From the NCBI RefSeq assembly GCF_001949145.1, contig NW_019091580.1:172998-236997 (forward strand): a stretch of 64,000 nucleotides of DNA, given 5' to 3'. The translations under genes and the position numbers were made by a program. A model generated the notes under the pieces. That model was not told where the DNA came from. It saw only the letters and a list, made by a program, of their open reading frames with translations, and did no database searches. The first letter of the stretch is position 1. Each line of letters starts with the position of its first letter. Shown here one piece after another: positions 35,221 to 50,066 of this stretch. Source of the stretch: Acanthaster planci (Eukaryota; Echinodermata; Asteroidea; Valvatida; Acanthasteridae).

Positions 35221-38200
35221 GAGCCACATTACGTTTATTTGTAACAGCACTCTGTGCGGTTTATCTGCTGAGGTCAGGCACTTCATAAATTATGTATTAG
35301 TCTTCTCTTTCAACCAATGGGATGTCGGCCTGATTTAAACTAGACTTGTAACAATAGCATCAGTCGTTCGAGCGTTTGACACATTCTGAAGTCTATAAAC
35401 AACATCAGGGAATCCCTCTCCGAAAACACATTTTACGTTGTTGCAAAACCAACGACGCAAAGACTTGTCACATCTTCGTTTATTTCACTCTCTCCCCGAT
35501 ATTAATGAAGCATCATGATATAAAAGGTCATATACCAATCTATAGCATCGTTTGGTAATTTTAAACTGTACGGGACCATGTTGAATTTCAGGTCACCTTT
35601 TGTGGGGGCGCAAAGTACCTACGTTGCACAGAAACAAGAGGCATATATACCGTCCTTTTCGTCCGTCCATCTGCAGTATTTATGAATTGCGTAACAGAAA
35701 AACTACTCGAATTATGAGTTGGTGCAAATTTTCTTGTGTCAACTTTCCTTCTAAGGTTCTGTGCGTATATCTGTCTTGAGAAGGATAACTTTAGAGCAGA
35801 ATAATTCATTATTCTTTAAAGTGAGTACTTGTCACAAGCCATTCTGTCTGCTGTATGCATTGCCCTCGATCACCGATGCGTAACCGAAATTTGCGAGAGA
35901 GGAGTCCGCCGAGGAAACATTAATTAAGGTGGAATTTCCAAGGGGAAATATGCTATTACAGTGGCTATGTAAACGTGTTGGTTCGAGTTTAGGAAAATCC
36001 CCCAGTATCGACTCGACAATCGAGGCACTGTTCACGGAGCCCGTGACAAAGACGGTGACTCAAACTCACTTAATTTCGGCAAGTTAAATCCCCATTATTC
36101 TGGGGGTACAATTTTTTCTCATCACGTGCACTCGGGAGAGGGGTTGGGATTTTTTGCGGGGGAGGAGGTGTCCTTGGCCGCGTTAAACCTGTAGCGAATG
36201 TACATGCATAGTTAGAAGCATCCGAGGCCACAGCAATCGGAAAGTTAGACGGGGTTGACCTAGGCAACCTTCACATTACCCGTAATCTACCCACTCATCA
36301 ACAGTAGTTTCGCGTGGAATTTAGGGAAACGTTCGTTGAGGACTTTTTGGATATCTCTGATTGTATGAGAACTTTGTACACCGAAGCTCATCTTCTGAAA
36401 TCATTAAGTCTTCAACCCAGTATTTTTACATAATATTCAAGGAAACCTTTCAGTGCTTGTTTAATATAGTGTTATTAAGTCACTCATGGAGGCAATATAT
36501 ACATACACCTATCAAGTTAGTCCCACCTCGCAGATTGATTTGGAATTATTTTAATCATCAAACTTTCTGTCTGATGTTCTGTTAAGTGTTCGACAGTCGC
36601 AAGTGTATAAAGTGTAAATATAATTTACTTTATTTCTATAGCAACCAATCGTGTATTTATTACTCTTAACCATGTAAAAATATCGATGAAATATGATGTT
36701 TTGAATTTGAATATATTAAAGGAAATCACAGTTGAGATTTAAAATTTTGTATTAAATTTGTCAATGCAATTAGTTTGAAAGATAGGCTTTCTAATTACAG
36801 CTGTTCATATTACTGCGCAGTAAAAAACTTTAAGATTGCGAATCAGTTTCACAAATCACTCGTAAGTGCACCCTATTTCTGTACAAAGCGGTTAAATAAC
36901 GAATCCTAACTTATCACGCATGCAAACACGGAAACATAACAATAACTGTGCAGTCTTTCAGGAGTGTACTTCGCATTAACTACAGGCCCTCCACTTGTGT
37001 TTCATGAGATCTGAAAATAATAGGTAATTCATGGACAGCCTGCAAATAAAACCGGATAACGGTGCCCCGAGGTGAACGTAATGGTCACTTCCAGGCCGAA
37101 AGTGATACCGAGAAGCGCCAAACAAAGTTACTCACACACATGCGTTTCTCGCTGCCTAGGCTAAATTATTCAAAGATATGACAAATGAATCTTTTATCGA
37201 TTTTCACGAATTTCGAGCGCGCGATTCACCCTTCCCGGGCCCCTCCAAAAGGAGTGGAGTGGAAGCGCGACAGAATGCATCGAAAACAGACAACACCTTT
37301 TTTTTTTCAACATGGCTTCCTGTAATTCGATCCAGAGGTCCGGCAACTTAATTCGGCGGTTCTTCTCGCGTCCCCCTGCTGTCTTTAAATAATAAAACGG
37401 GAAGTAAAAACCCAGCCGTCGTACGTTTGCAGTCACTTTGTAAATTTTCTCAGTTCAGTATCTTTTTTCATGACCGCACATCGTTTTGACGAGAAAATTA
37501 AAAATTATCACAGTCGCCCGAAGCGTGCCCCTATTGCAATGCCGAGGTAAGTACATGTACATGTATCTTTGAAGAACAGATGCGTTGCCCGGGTTGCCGA
37601 GGCGACCTTCTCTTCTTCAGGTGGCACTAATTATTTTTCCAGGGTGAAGGTCATCATGTTGAAGTTGTGAATTGCATGTGTCCCCTTTAATTTTCTCGCC
37701 CAGGTCTATGAGTCCATTAAACAATTCCCATTCCGTATCCAGTTCCTTGCCAACGCTTCCGTTCTTTTCTTGATAGAGTACGAAAGTGATTAGGCCTACG
37801 TCACGCGCACAGATTTGTGTGTACAGGTATTAGCGCGAGAACCAGCGAATGATCCAACACGCGCGCTTGTACTTCATCCATTTGCACAATACTCATTCAA
37901 AATAACGCCACACTTCGGTACCCTGACAAAGACGCTACGGCAACAGAACCTTCGATCCACAGTTTTTACGAAGCTCAGTTAAATGCATAGCATTATCACA
38001 AGCATGAATTCTAAGAACTTCAACATGCACCAGCAAATGCATACATAGTGAAGCAATTTACGGTCCTTGAGTTTTGTTTCCAAGGAGGAACCGCCAGATG
38101 GACCGTTGGATGTTCAGACGCCGACCCGGGGCGGCGGACGGGTTGGAAGTCACCCATTGCCTCTGCTCATTGCCAATTTTGATTGTTTATATTTATTTAT

Positions 38201-41200
38201 TTTTAGCAGCCTACGTTTAAGATGCAAATCCCATAAAAAGCATAAATCTTGTACAGTGATAAATGGCTTCAGCAACGGCGACAAATACAGTATCACACGA
38301 CCCCCCCTACTGGATGTTGCTGAGACAGTCGGAGAACACCGACACTCAGCCGTGACAGCGGGTGCGCTCTGCGCGGCCGTTTAAAAAGAAATCAAGCTGC
38401 CTTGTTTGCTTCGCACATACATACCACTTCAGCCGTTTGCCCCCTACTGCCACTGGGAAACAGGATAATAACAAGTGACACTGGGAATATACAATTCAAT
38501 TAAATGCCCTTTTTTCGGTCGTAACTCGCCACCTGAAAAAGTCGGCATTCCGGAGGCCCGTGAGATTGAAGCAGGCAGAGCAGAATCAGACCGCCTGGTT
38601 TGGTCGGTTTGTGGCCGGCACATCACTTTGGTGAAAATCATAAATAGACATTCTTTCTATAAAACGAAAAAGCAGGAAAACAAACAGCGACACCGCCTTT
38701 CAGTTTAAGGTGAAAAATCCCGGCATCAATAAAACCGAAAACAGAGTTATACATGTCTAACAACTAGCAAAAACCTACAATTGATCAAAATAAAAGAATT
38801 CAGCGTTCAGCGTATGCAACGTTTTAAGGAATAACGTTTACATTTTTCACCACACCGCCAAACAATAAACAAGAACGAGCTGATGCTTATAATTTCAAGG
38901 GGGCATAACGTCTCACGAATTTCGCGTGAATAAACAGCGAAAGGAGAATGAATGGATAGTTCAAAGGGTCATTCCGAAAAATGGGCCAGTTTGGGCATAT
39001 AAGGACCTACCCAAGATGCCTGAAAGTTGTAAAAGATCTTGGCGACAAAATCGTACGCCCGTCGATGACTTAAGGGATACTTAAAGACAATGGACTTACT
39101 TATATACATGTATATATATTTCATACCCCCTTGTGACTCATCATCAACTGAAATTTTTAGGAAGTTTCACACGGTTGATGCGTCCAGAAGCAGGGGTAAA
39201 TGTGCGTAATCCCCCGGGCAGAAATCTGAGCTTTTACATTGCGGGCAAAAACAACTGCACATCAGCAATTCTGACATCTTCAGGAAGCCATATTTGGTAA
39301 TGGGTGGTGTGTCTCAGTCCGGCATTTTTTTTCGAGAACAGGAGTTCCTGCGAGAAATGTACTGGCGACGTCCTTTCTGAACAACTATCCCGAGAGCGCC
39401 CGCTGCATAAAGCCAATGATCCACTGAGAGTCTGTTTCAAGGGTAAGAGGTTTGCTGACAGCTATTTTCGAAACCAAAAATCCTGCTACGACTTTGATGT
39501 TGTCCATATCTCGGAATTTAATTTGACACAATAAAACTTAAGAGCCGGCCGTATCGCATTTCGATCCCAAACAGACGCAAAAACGTCAGGGGCAACTCGG
39601 CAGCGGAAAAAAAGTAAATGAGTTGCAAATTGAAGATAACTGTGCGTTCATTGATCGCGCTGAATTGGTCCCCAAAGACACTCTTTACCGCTAAACTTTT
39701 GCTCGACCTTTGACTTCATAGGGAGGGGTCATGGCCCGCTTATCCTCAGAGGAGGTGCTAGTTCTGCTTCCGAGACGCGGCTATACTGAAAAAAAAAAAC
39801 ATGCAGAGTCGAGCTTGGATGTTTCCCACGTAGGGATACAGTGAGTTCGGCCATAAAACGGTTTGATGATTATTGATAGAATGATGGAAAGTAAAAACGT
39901 TATCCCAGGACAAACAATACCGCAAATGCTGCGCATGCACAAAAGACGCCAATTGCGCATAAGCAGCATAGTCAAACCTTTAAAAAAACGATGCAAAACG
40001 ACCAAGCTTTTTCCTGATTTATGAGAATTCTGTAATAAAGTCAACTTATAATGCTGAAATGATGGCCACGTAGTGCACGTGGCACCGGTTTAAGCTAATA
40101 AAGAATCGCAATGCATGCACAAGAAAGGCTTGCTGATAATCCATAGTTTTCATACAAAACGTATGATCAAGAAAAGTATTCAAGTCCCCGTTCATAGAAA
40201 GGCTTCATAACTTGTACATGCAAAGCAAACGTATTTCTGGGCCTTTTAAAATTCACATAGCTGCTATGGATATTTCATAGACACGAGTTTTCTGCAATTT
40301 TGCACTCTTTGTCAATGTATGGAAATTCTTTTGCACCCCTACTTGCATTGAAGGGGTACGTTTTTAAACACTTAAAATTAAACATGCTTTCCTTGACCGC
40401 TGAGGGCGCTGTTGAGATGCCATACAGGAATAACGTAGTTCAGAGTATAGCTTTTTTTGTTAAAATCGTGAACCCAGAATATACTTCCCGGAAACATTTC
40501 TGGGAAAGGGGTTGGGGCTTGGTTACTGCTTCGCACAGAAATAATGAATCAAAAAAGAAATGACAAATTTAGCAAGGCAAAAATCTACAAGAAATCCACG
40601 AACGTTTTGTGCACAAACAAATGTAACACTGAGGTTTTCTTCCAAGGATGACATCACAGATTTGATCACGAATATGGAAATATTTATCAAAATAAAATGA
40701 AAAAGGCAATAAAATGCAGTTTGACATAGTGAAACAAAGTTAAAAATAAGGTTTACAGAGAACATTTTGGGAGTCTGTATTAAAACAAATTGATTGTAGC
40801 TACCCTTTAACACTGAGGGCGCACGCACATCATTATAGATAGCATTTTGGGGTTAGACATTGACAACTTTTCTCACAATTTGGTTTTGCACAACCGAGCA
40901 TATTAATGTACAAAGCATGAATGTTTACGAGACTACTGCAGAGGTAAGAATAACTTCATAAGCTGAACGGATGGAATATTCAATATGATTTGTCGAAACC
41001 AAGTGGAGTGGAAAATTCTGTCAAGTAACGAAAACAATTCTTTTCACTTGAATAATTCAGTGTGTGTGGTCAAAACCAACCAATTAGATGATGGGGATTT
41101 ATTCAGGCGTTGTACAAAATAATAGATATATGCTTGCTTAAAAAGTTATTCAGACAGAATGGAAATTCAAATAAGCCTTTTACGGGTTACATTAAATAAA

Positions 41201-42474
41201 ATCTGGTACACTGAGTTCTTTAAATTCAGATGAACAATTAGAATTCTCCACGCTAATACTACGTTAGTGAAACCTCGTGATTAAAGGCAGGCTTTTCCTT
41301 CAGTTACATAAGAGACGCCTTGCAACAACACACAGTTCTCAATGGATAAAAAGGGGACAAAGGAACCAATCCATGGTAGTCGCTGTGCAAGAGCTTGCTT
41401 CATATGTGCAACGGTGTATTTAGTCTGAGGAATTCAATTTTTTATGTGAAATCAGATAAATCAATATACCAGATTTTATTCAAATTTAACCAAAATGGCT
41501 TATTGGCTGCATGCACAATGTTGCAGACCAAAGAAAAACAGAGAAAAATGTGTACCTCGAGAAAGACAACCATCACCGTAGGCCAGATCCCGCGGTGTCG
41601 AGCCGGGCCTATATTTCGGCCGGCGAAGTTCCCCAAGGCCGCCTCCTTGGCGATCCTGACGCTTTCAGGTTACCTTCGTAGGTGGTTGGTGTTCCAAGGG
41701 TTCTGTGCCAAAGTACTGGACTGTAGCCCAACTGGCCATGTCTCTAAAGTCCCCAGCTTCTTGGACAAAGACGCCGAAACGGGATCCGATTTTTTTTATC
41801 ACCGCCAACCTTGCTTTCGCGAGAGCAGTTTGTGTACCACGCATCGCATAACTCATTCGTCTCCAGTTTATTTGAAAGTGTCCACATGAAATTTAAGATT
41901 TTTAGGGCCTGAATTGGCGTTTGAACTTTGGTCAATGTATTTCCTTACGATTCCCGAACACCACCAGCTGTATCGCTGACGCACGTGCCTCTGTGGTCGA
42001 CATAGCCAGACAACTACAGCAATCGCAGAACAAAATAGGTATAGCAGTATTTGGAATACGTGCATGAGCCTGTATGCGTCTGCAGAAAAAAAACTATAAA
42101 ATGTATTGTTATCCTAATTACCGTTGGGGGAGAACAGGGAATACAATGCAGTTACATAAGAGGAATTGGGTCTAAACGCCAGGCAAAGCTACGTCGTTCA
42201 TTGATTTGTTCATGCAGGTTAAAACAGTCAAAGCCACAAAAGCGACGGGAAGGAACAGATTTCCACGAGCTTACATTTCTTAATGAAAAAATGAGTGAAA
42301 TCCAATTCAATATTGCATCACCGTCTTGAATGTTGCATTAGATTCCCTTTAAAAAAAAGAAAAAAAGGAAAAAACAAACAAACACATGCTCAACTAATAA
42401 TGTCGAAGTATTGAATGGTTTTGAAGGCGTTGTGATTGGCGCCCTCTCTAGTTGACAATGGCCACGTTTTATCT

Positions 42475-42900
42475 TCGCTCGTCGCCCAGCGCCCGAACAG
42501 CTAACGACGCACTGAGCTAGAGCTTTGTGGGTAAATTTCTACCAGGCGCTCGCGTGCTCAATGTGGCAAAATATTTTCACAGCACTCTATTAATTCATCC
42601 AAACTTGATCAAGATAACCAATGATTTGAAAAATATCGCTACAAGACGCGTGGGTCAATGATACTTAGTGAGAAGATGAGTTACCGTGGTTGTACCAAGG
42701 TCATGTTTTTATCTTATAAGCAGACACTTTGACCTGTGGCTTAGCATTGGTATTGGCTAACCATAAACTTGAAATGACGCTTCGCTCACAGGAAGTGATA
42801 ACCTCGCGGTCGGAGGTCGTGCACAAAGTAGCCAGTCACATTGTAAAGCCATCAGCCCTTCCGAGCGCCCGGCTTCAGTTGGGCGCTGGGCGACGAGCGA
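42475..42900. repeat. Element bounded by a 20-bp perfect inverted repeat
   Basis: TCGCTCGTCGCCCAGCGCCC at 42475-42494 is repeated exactly as its reverse complement at 42881-42900. Outside and inside these arms the similarity drops quickly. The distance and length fit terminal or subterminal repeats of a small DNA transposon of about 426 bp, but a target-site duplication was not identified. Confidence 0.5.
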
Positions 42901-45900
42901 TGTTTTTCTCATGCAACTTCAGGTTGGGGTTGGGTTCGTGTAGCCGAGATTTGTTTGCCCGTTGCTAAATAGAACTTTCGTCTCGTTTTTAATATGATGA
43001 ATTACACAACGAAACAATGAAGACAAAAGATAACAGCAGATTCCGGATTACATTTGTGACGAAGTAATCACTGCATTTGTTGTCTATCTTCACAATCCCT
43101 GTGTTGCTCTTTAATTAATTAAAAACTGATTTCGCAGTCCCTATTTTGTGCTTCTAACGCATTTTCCGTCCCAAGTGAAATTTTCCTCAGTGTCCCGACT
43201 TTTCTTTCTCAAGCCAGTTACATTCTACCACTCTGAAATTCACCTCCACTATTCGGTTTGGTTTAGATGCAATATGGTGATGCGGCAGAGTCAACATTTT
43301 TTCATTGTTCCATGACAATTTAAAAGGCTTCTTCAGAGGTAACTTCCAGTAAACATGAGCTCAACCAGAGACATGGCTCCTTTTTCATAGCTCCTGGTGC
43401 TCCAACATACCCTCCGCCCCACCCCGGCTGATAAATCCACGCGTCATGTCCCCCTTGCCAAAATTGTAACCTTTTCTCCTGAGACATTATTCCCGTGCAC
43501 ATGGACGAAAATAGGAAATCGAGTTCACGACATTTAGAAGGGGATAGGGTGGATAAACTGTACTTTGCAGGGAACACATGGATTTGAAAGGTTGCAAGAA
43601 TCATAGTATATTGCTCAAGATCCAAGCAAGAATTCAGGCGAGGAGAGAGCCAAATCATTGTCAGCGCGAATCAGGCCCCAGCTCGTCAGTGGGGGATGGT
43701 AATCGACTTGGACGTACGAGGGAAAGGGGGAACAATCGCGGGGAAAAGGTCCCATAACGGAAAACTGAATTAGAGGCGAAGGCCGCAAACCTGCCCGGAT
43801 CGAGCGCAGATCAGCGGCGAGGATGACTCCAACAGCAGGTGTCGGCCGGGAGCATGAGTCGACAAAAATCCAAAACCCGGGGATCCACTCGCGAACATGG
43901 AGTGCAGACGGAGAACAATCAGCTATCTGCAGTAAGGGGGGGGCAGGGTATCTGTACAAGGGGTGAAGAATACCAAACTTATAGTTCTCATCCAGAACTG
44001 ACCGTCGCACGGTCACTCTAAGCACTCCACACAATGTTGAAATACAATCAACGATACACGTATAGCTATAATTTCGTTCGAAAATGAAATGCACACTCGG
44101 GTATCACTATAAGCAATTCAGTCCTTACTTTGGGGCTTGGGGCAGTATGATTCTGATATAGGATATATATACGAAATACTACACATATTAAACTGTCCGT
44201 TGCTGGTGCTAACCAAATTACCTTGTTTAACACGGAAACTTGTAGAAGGACTGGACTACAAAACGCCAAACGAAAGAGATTGAGTGTTTTTGACGTTCAA
44301 AGTTGCTCTTTATAACAGTGTTTTAAAACATAAAATATCTGGGGCAAAATCCATTTTTCCCGATATCGTCGCAATGCATTTTTTAATAAATCCAATGAGG
44401 CTGTTGCCAGTTTGGCACTGTTTGGCAACAATGTGTGTTAAGGAAATGTGACATAGCGTTCCCACCAAATGCTAATTTTCCAAGACAGGTTTGCCCCTTG
44501 TAAAATTTAACCTAAGTTGTATTGACGGGAGCTCAACAAAACAGACAGGTCGACAAGCCTGAGAGCGTGAGCTATGAATGACCAAACCCTGTGTAGTGTT
44601 GAACTGGAACTCCATAGAGGGTCTTATAACTGCTTTTACATACATGCTATGTTTTTGGTCGTGAGACAGCCGAGATCTTGGAGGCCAGCCAAATCCCAGC
44701 TCTTTGAGGCTTAAGAGTCATTTTCATTTGAACAACGTGTCATATTACTGGTGGCCCACTGACCAAATACGTCAATTTACCGAGCAAAAATTTGGCGTTG
44801 ATTACTGACCCATCAGGCCACAGGACATGGAAAGAGCATTAACTCAGCTGGTCTATTGACTTTTGCTCAATAAAAAAATTTGCTTATTAGAGTTCGCTAT
44901 CAAACAGTTCTCTCTTGGCCCTATGTGAGCTAGAAACTGACGAAAACGACACAGTTGCGGGGACACGTCAGGAATTCCAGTTGTGATTTCCTCGTGTTGC
45001 CCACTCCCCGCGTTCCCAGCCACGAGCGTTGCCCGTGACGAGCTCGTTTGCGTCGGCAGGAAATTGTTCTTGACGTGCCCATGATTCAATTTAGTCCCGG
45101 TGGTGCTGGAGAAATCACACACAGACGAGTCACAAGTGACTTGAACAGCGGTGACCGATGACTAGCGCATTACGTGTGCACGGTTGATGCGCCACGTCAT
45201 CTCGACATGGGAACGTGAAGGGGGAGCACTTCAAGTGCGTAACACCGAAAAAAAGAGTTAAATTCGAAACAAAGTACGAGGACTATGTCTCTTGCTGGTA
45301 AATGCAATTGTCCCTGTGTGTTTAAAAAGACATCACCTGTCAAGGAGTGCACGCTGAAAGACAATGTTGACAACAGGTAAGGTCGAATGCACGGTATAGC
45401 TCGACCAATAGGCCAGTCAACGGCTTTAGCAAAGTGCGCACACTATACATTCCCAATCAAGCAACCCTTGTCAGATCATTTGTGTGAAATCCTATCGTCA
45501 CTCATATTTTTTGGCAAATTGGCTGCATCTGTCCCTGTGTTCATAGTGCCCCATCACCCGACGCAATTATTTTCGCGTCGACGGTTCCCTCTGTACTTAA
45601 CTACAACTAGGGCCACCGATCGCCAACGACTCAACCGTGCTCCTGGGTTTCGTCCGAATGGTCGACTTGACTTCTCCGACCACACGGTTCGGGTGACATG
45701 GTTAGCCTGATGTGGTTGTCGGACATGGCAGGGCATGTTGGTCAAGTATTTTGTGGATGGCGATGGAGGAGGGTCTTACAAGCTTATATTAATCTCTCGA
45801 TAGCACAGAGTGTATTCATGTGCCGGCCATCTAGAACTGAAACTGAGTTAAAACTCTTAATATTGTGAACATGAGAGCTAAAATAACACTGACAAAATAA

Positions 45901-48900
45901 AAGTACAATTAAACAAATCCATGCCAACTTTTGTCAAGCTTAACGTGGACTTGGATAACTTAGATCTTAATGTTTTAAGCCACATTTAAAGAAAACGAGT
46001 GAGATTTGGAACCAAAAATACTCACACACACTCACAATACTCACCACACCACAGATCACTTTGATTGTGGCAGATTCAGGGAACAAGATAAAAAAAATGG
46101 CTTCCTTGTGAATAAAGTCAATTCCCAAATGTCATCTGTGACATCAAATTCAAATCTTGCACGTTAGACTCTCAAGGCAATTGCAATCTGCCGCAAAGGT
46201 CCATCTCAATCAACAAACTACATCCAAAGACTGAAATCCATACAACACTTGAAATTAACAATTGAGTGTTATTATGTATACGAGATATTTCATCAAGAAC
46301 AAATTTAAGGAAGCATTTAAGATTTGAAAGGACATGAGAAAAATATGACCTTTTTATTTTTGCAGAAATTGTTGATGGGAAAAATAAATACACATCTAAG
46401 ATAACTCTGCCAAGGCCAAATGGCAAGAGAAAAACATTAAAACCATAATCACGATACTTTCTTAGTTGAAAACGTAACGTTGATAGTTTGCGTTTCAAAC
46501 AGAGCAAACTAAATTCGCTGTTCTTTCAGCTGAGCGCCTACACCAAAACATTCATGAATGGACGGACGTGACCATGTGATCAGGTCAACATGATGAACAG
46601 GACCGGGAGGAGACTCGGCATGTCCAAATCCGGAAATAGATGCAGGTGGCTGCAATTCGACTTCACGAATGCCAACAAGGACGGAGATAGGCCCGACGTC
46701 CATATCTGCATATCCAGCTACATTCCACGGGCATCACCTTTGCTTCTCGTCAATACCACCAGCACAAATAGCGAAAAAATATACAGTAAAAGGCATCTTT
46801 TTTTCACCAAAAGGTATATAAATCTCACGATGAAACTCCAATAAATAGCTTATGTACATAGTGTCTCGATTCCTTGTAAATATTTATAGCCAGAAATACG
46901 GTTCCATGTTCGCCGACCTAGGTTTTCAAGTTACTGGCGAAAAGAATGCAGTGCAAGCCCAGTGGAACCAGGCTGAAAGAATTAAGCAACTCAATCCTCG
47001 AATGTAAAATCCGAACTTTGAATTTTAAATACATGTATCTTGAACCTTGAACCAATGAACTTTGACAGCAATAAGGAATCACTTTACACAATTGGTTTCA
47101 AGAAGAAATTCACTTCCCAGTAGGGAATTTACTCCGCAAAGTATCAAAACTCGTTTCTCTTGGCCCGCTCTAAAATTCTGCCTTTGGTTTTCAATTCTAC
47201 ACAAATCATATGGGCGCCCTCTGTTGACAACTCCTTCTCAAGTCAACGAGTCCAATTCTGGTTTGCGGCTCTGTTGGATATAGACTGAAGTGAAAAGCGC
47301 CCCCTTATGACACCTTTTGGTGCGACGACTTGCGGAAAGGGTCCACATAATGAACTCTTTCATGTCAATACAATCACGGGTTCACATATTCTCGTTTGCG
47401 TTTCCGGGTATAATGCACAGCAATATTGCCACAATAAAAGACTTAATTGCTGCATTAAACGGCGTTGGACAAAACATTTAAAAACCAGACCTGTGGATTA
47501 AACATGGCCAGGTCATCGCAACGTGTCGCGGTGTAAGCAGGGCTGTAGTACCGCGTCACTTCGTTCGCAATCACGGAGATTCCAGTTCTGCATCTGACGT
47601 GGATTCCCTGTCTCGGTCGCTGGGGGCGGTAGACAGCGAATATTTGGGTCCGTAATTGGTTGGAGTGATGCTCTCGACGATGAGTGAAAGATGGTCCAAG
47701 CTGGACACACGGCCGTCTGAATCTGAAAGGGACGACACGAAACCGTCATTTCAACGGGAAAAACGGGACAATTTGAAATTGTGACAGAGAACCGGTTTAT
47801 AATGGGCATATAATAGTATACAAATATAACATGGTTAGAGGGTGGATGGTCGATTTTGGCCTCCAGGTATCGAAAGTTGACATAATCAGTTCCCAGGGCG
47901 GAACAAATGTTAAATTGTTTTACCATACCTCACACATAATTCAGTTGCCATTATAATTTGAGGCACGCTTAAAGCGCCTTTCTATATGTACGTTTTTGGG
48001 CGCGTTGCGTACACGATGCGTTTTTTCACTTTCACGGACACAAAAATCGACAACCATTAACATAACACACATGTGGGTAGGTTGTGTTCGATCGCACCCT
48101 GGGCGATTTTGACGGATACACAACGCTTGACGCGTGTATTGGCGCGAACATGGAAAGGCGTCTGAAACCCCTGACCAACGTACGCGTGCCGCCATGTTTT
48201 CGTGCATACACCACCAAGGCGACAAGACAAGATAGCTGGACTGGTCCCTGTAGCTCGCTGGCTTCTGAAGTCCACGGTCGGTTTAGCTCTGCGCATGCGC
48301 ATTTGTCTATTGATATAGATGGAGTGTACATACATGTACATACGAGTGAAAGCCGAACACGTGGCTCTCGGGAAAACTTCAGAAAAGGTTTTTGCCCTGT
48401 AGTGCAATTGTGGAAGCGGTTACCCCTAAAAAGCAGGGAAATACTTCTGAAAATTGTGTTGCGTGCGGAAATGACTCAGTATATCTAGTGTTAATCCATT
48501 CTAGAAAGTCTTCCATAATTTTGTGACGTCACAGTGTTGCATTGTGGGAACAGTTAAATGTCAATTTCCTCATTAACATAAAACTGGCAAGATTGCTCCG
48601 GAATCATTACCCGCAAAAGGTCGCTACGCTTGGAGGACGTCTGTAGGACGTCTGGAGACTACGTACTGGACAGGAACCAGTCTACAAGAAAGCCTCCTCA
48701 AGCACATGCGTAGTAAAGTATTCCCGGCAGAAAGTAATCCAGCATGCGTATTACTTTGACTTGTGTGCGGATCCTAGCGTGGCGTGTGCACGTGGTAAAC
48801 AGCAAACATAGCAACTGGCACGTGTGAGCAATGGACCAGTGGGAATGCCGCCCTCGATGATGAACATTAAGTATGGTAACGCTGGATATGCAATTGAGTA

Positions 48901-49860
48901 TAATACCATTCCCTACACATGTACAGTTTCTTTGATGAGCACGATACCAGACAAATCCTTTAATGTGATCAGTATTTAAGCCATGATTTAATGTGGTGTC
49001 AAATCTTTCTTCACGAGTCTACGTACTCCTCGCCATTTCGTGAATAATTATTTCACCGTCCTCGTAGAGGTGTGGCTTGAAATATCACCCCCGTCCCCAC
49101 TCTATATGTATCCAAGTATAATGATAAGGACACTACCAATCTCGTTGTCATACTTCTCACTGTCGCAGTCTCCAACTGAACGCCACCAAGATGACACAAA
49201 GTACAAAATCCTCAACACTAAAAAAAATCAAGATGACCGATGCATATGCCATGCATCTTTGAACACGCACAAATGGAACCCACACTCTAGAAGCAATTCA
49301 CACATTTTGCACAATTACTTTGCCAGATTAAAAGTGCCTTAACTTCAGACAGTCGGTGCGGCAATCTGGCAAATCTATCTGCTGTAGCGAACTGCAAACA
49401 AACAGGCTTGTGCCGTAGGCGATTTGTGCCAGCACCTTTCTGCGGGGCTGGCCGCGAGACGACCCGCGTGTTTGCACGGGCGCACGGGGGTCAAACTCGG
49501 TTAGCTAGATCGGATCCTCGGTAGATCGATCGGGAGTCTGGCCCAGAATAACTGCTCAACGAGAGTAAGAACTTTAGTTTCACGACAGCTATACTTCCAT
49601 TGAGCGTTTCTTAATTCTGCAAGTGTATTCCATTTGTAGCACAGCGTTGGATGGGCAGGGCAACTGTACCCGATGAAAGGCAACCTTCCAATGCTTCAAG
49701 TCATTTCAAATAATATTATTAACAAGATTTACAATTTGGAAGACAAGGAATAAGTTCAGTATGGGCATGCACTCAAATTATCTTAGATGTATCCAGAAGA
49801 CAGTCTGGCATAAGTTATTAGCTCCGAATAACCACTGAATTTATGTAATGAGTCGAGACT

Positions 49861-50066
49861 CGAGCTTGGGGCTATGAGCCCCAAGCGCGACCAAGAGAGG
49901 GCGCAATTTTCCAAGCAACGGAGGTTCCTTTGGTAGGAAGTGCACTTCGCTGGTTCACTATAAAATGCATGTGTTGCGGTCGCGTAGCTACCAACAAAAA
50001 CGAACACTCTCAACCAGCACGGCTCTTTTTCAACCGATGAGGGGTGCTTCTGCTCAAAGCGGATAG
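49861..50066 (+). repeat. Dispersed repeat family, copy B
   Basis: This is the longest and least disrupted of the three copies. The left end begins near GAGCCCCAAGCGCGACC and the right end near AAAGCGGATAG. The opening bases resemble copy C (GGGCTCCGAGCGGGATC), which suggests the true left end is near 49870. It lies downstream of the MRF gene in gene-free DNA. Confidence 0.7.

Noticed and set aside
41395-41889. Longest non-MRF open frame, 164 codons, plus strand
   Set aside because: No recognisable domain, no Kozak or splice context, and overlapping open frames on the other strand. Length is within chance for 64 kb.
43615-44094. 159-codon open frame, minus strand
   Set aside because: It sits in a GC-rich patch where stops are rarer. 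The peptide has no familiar motif.
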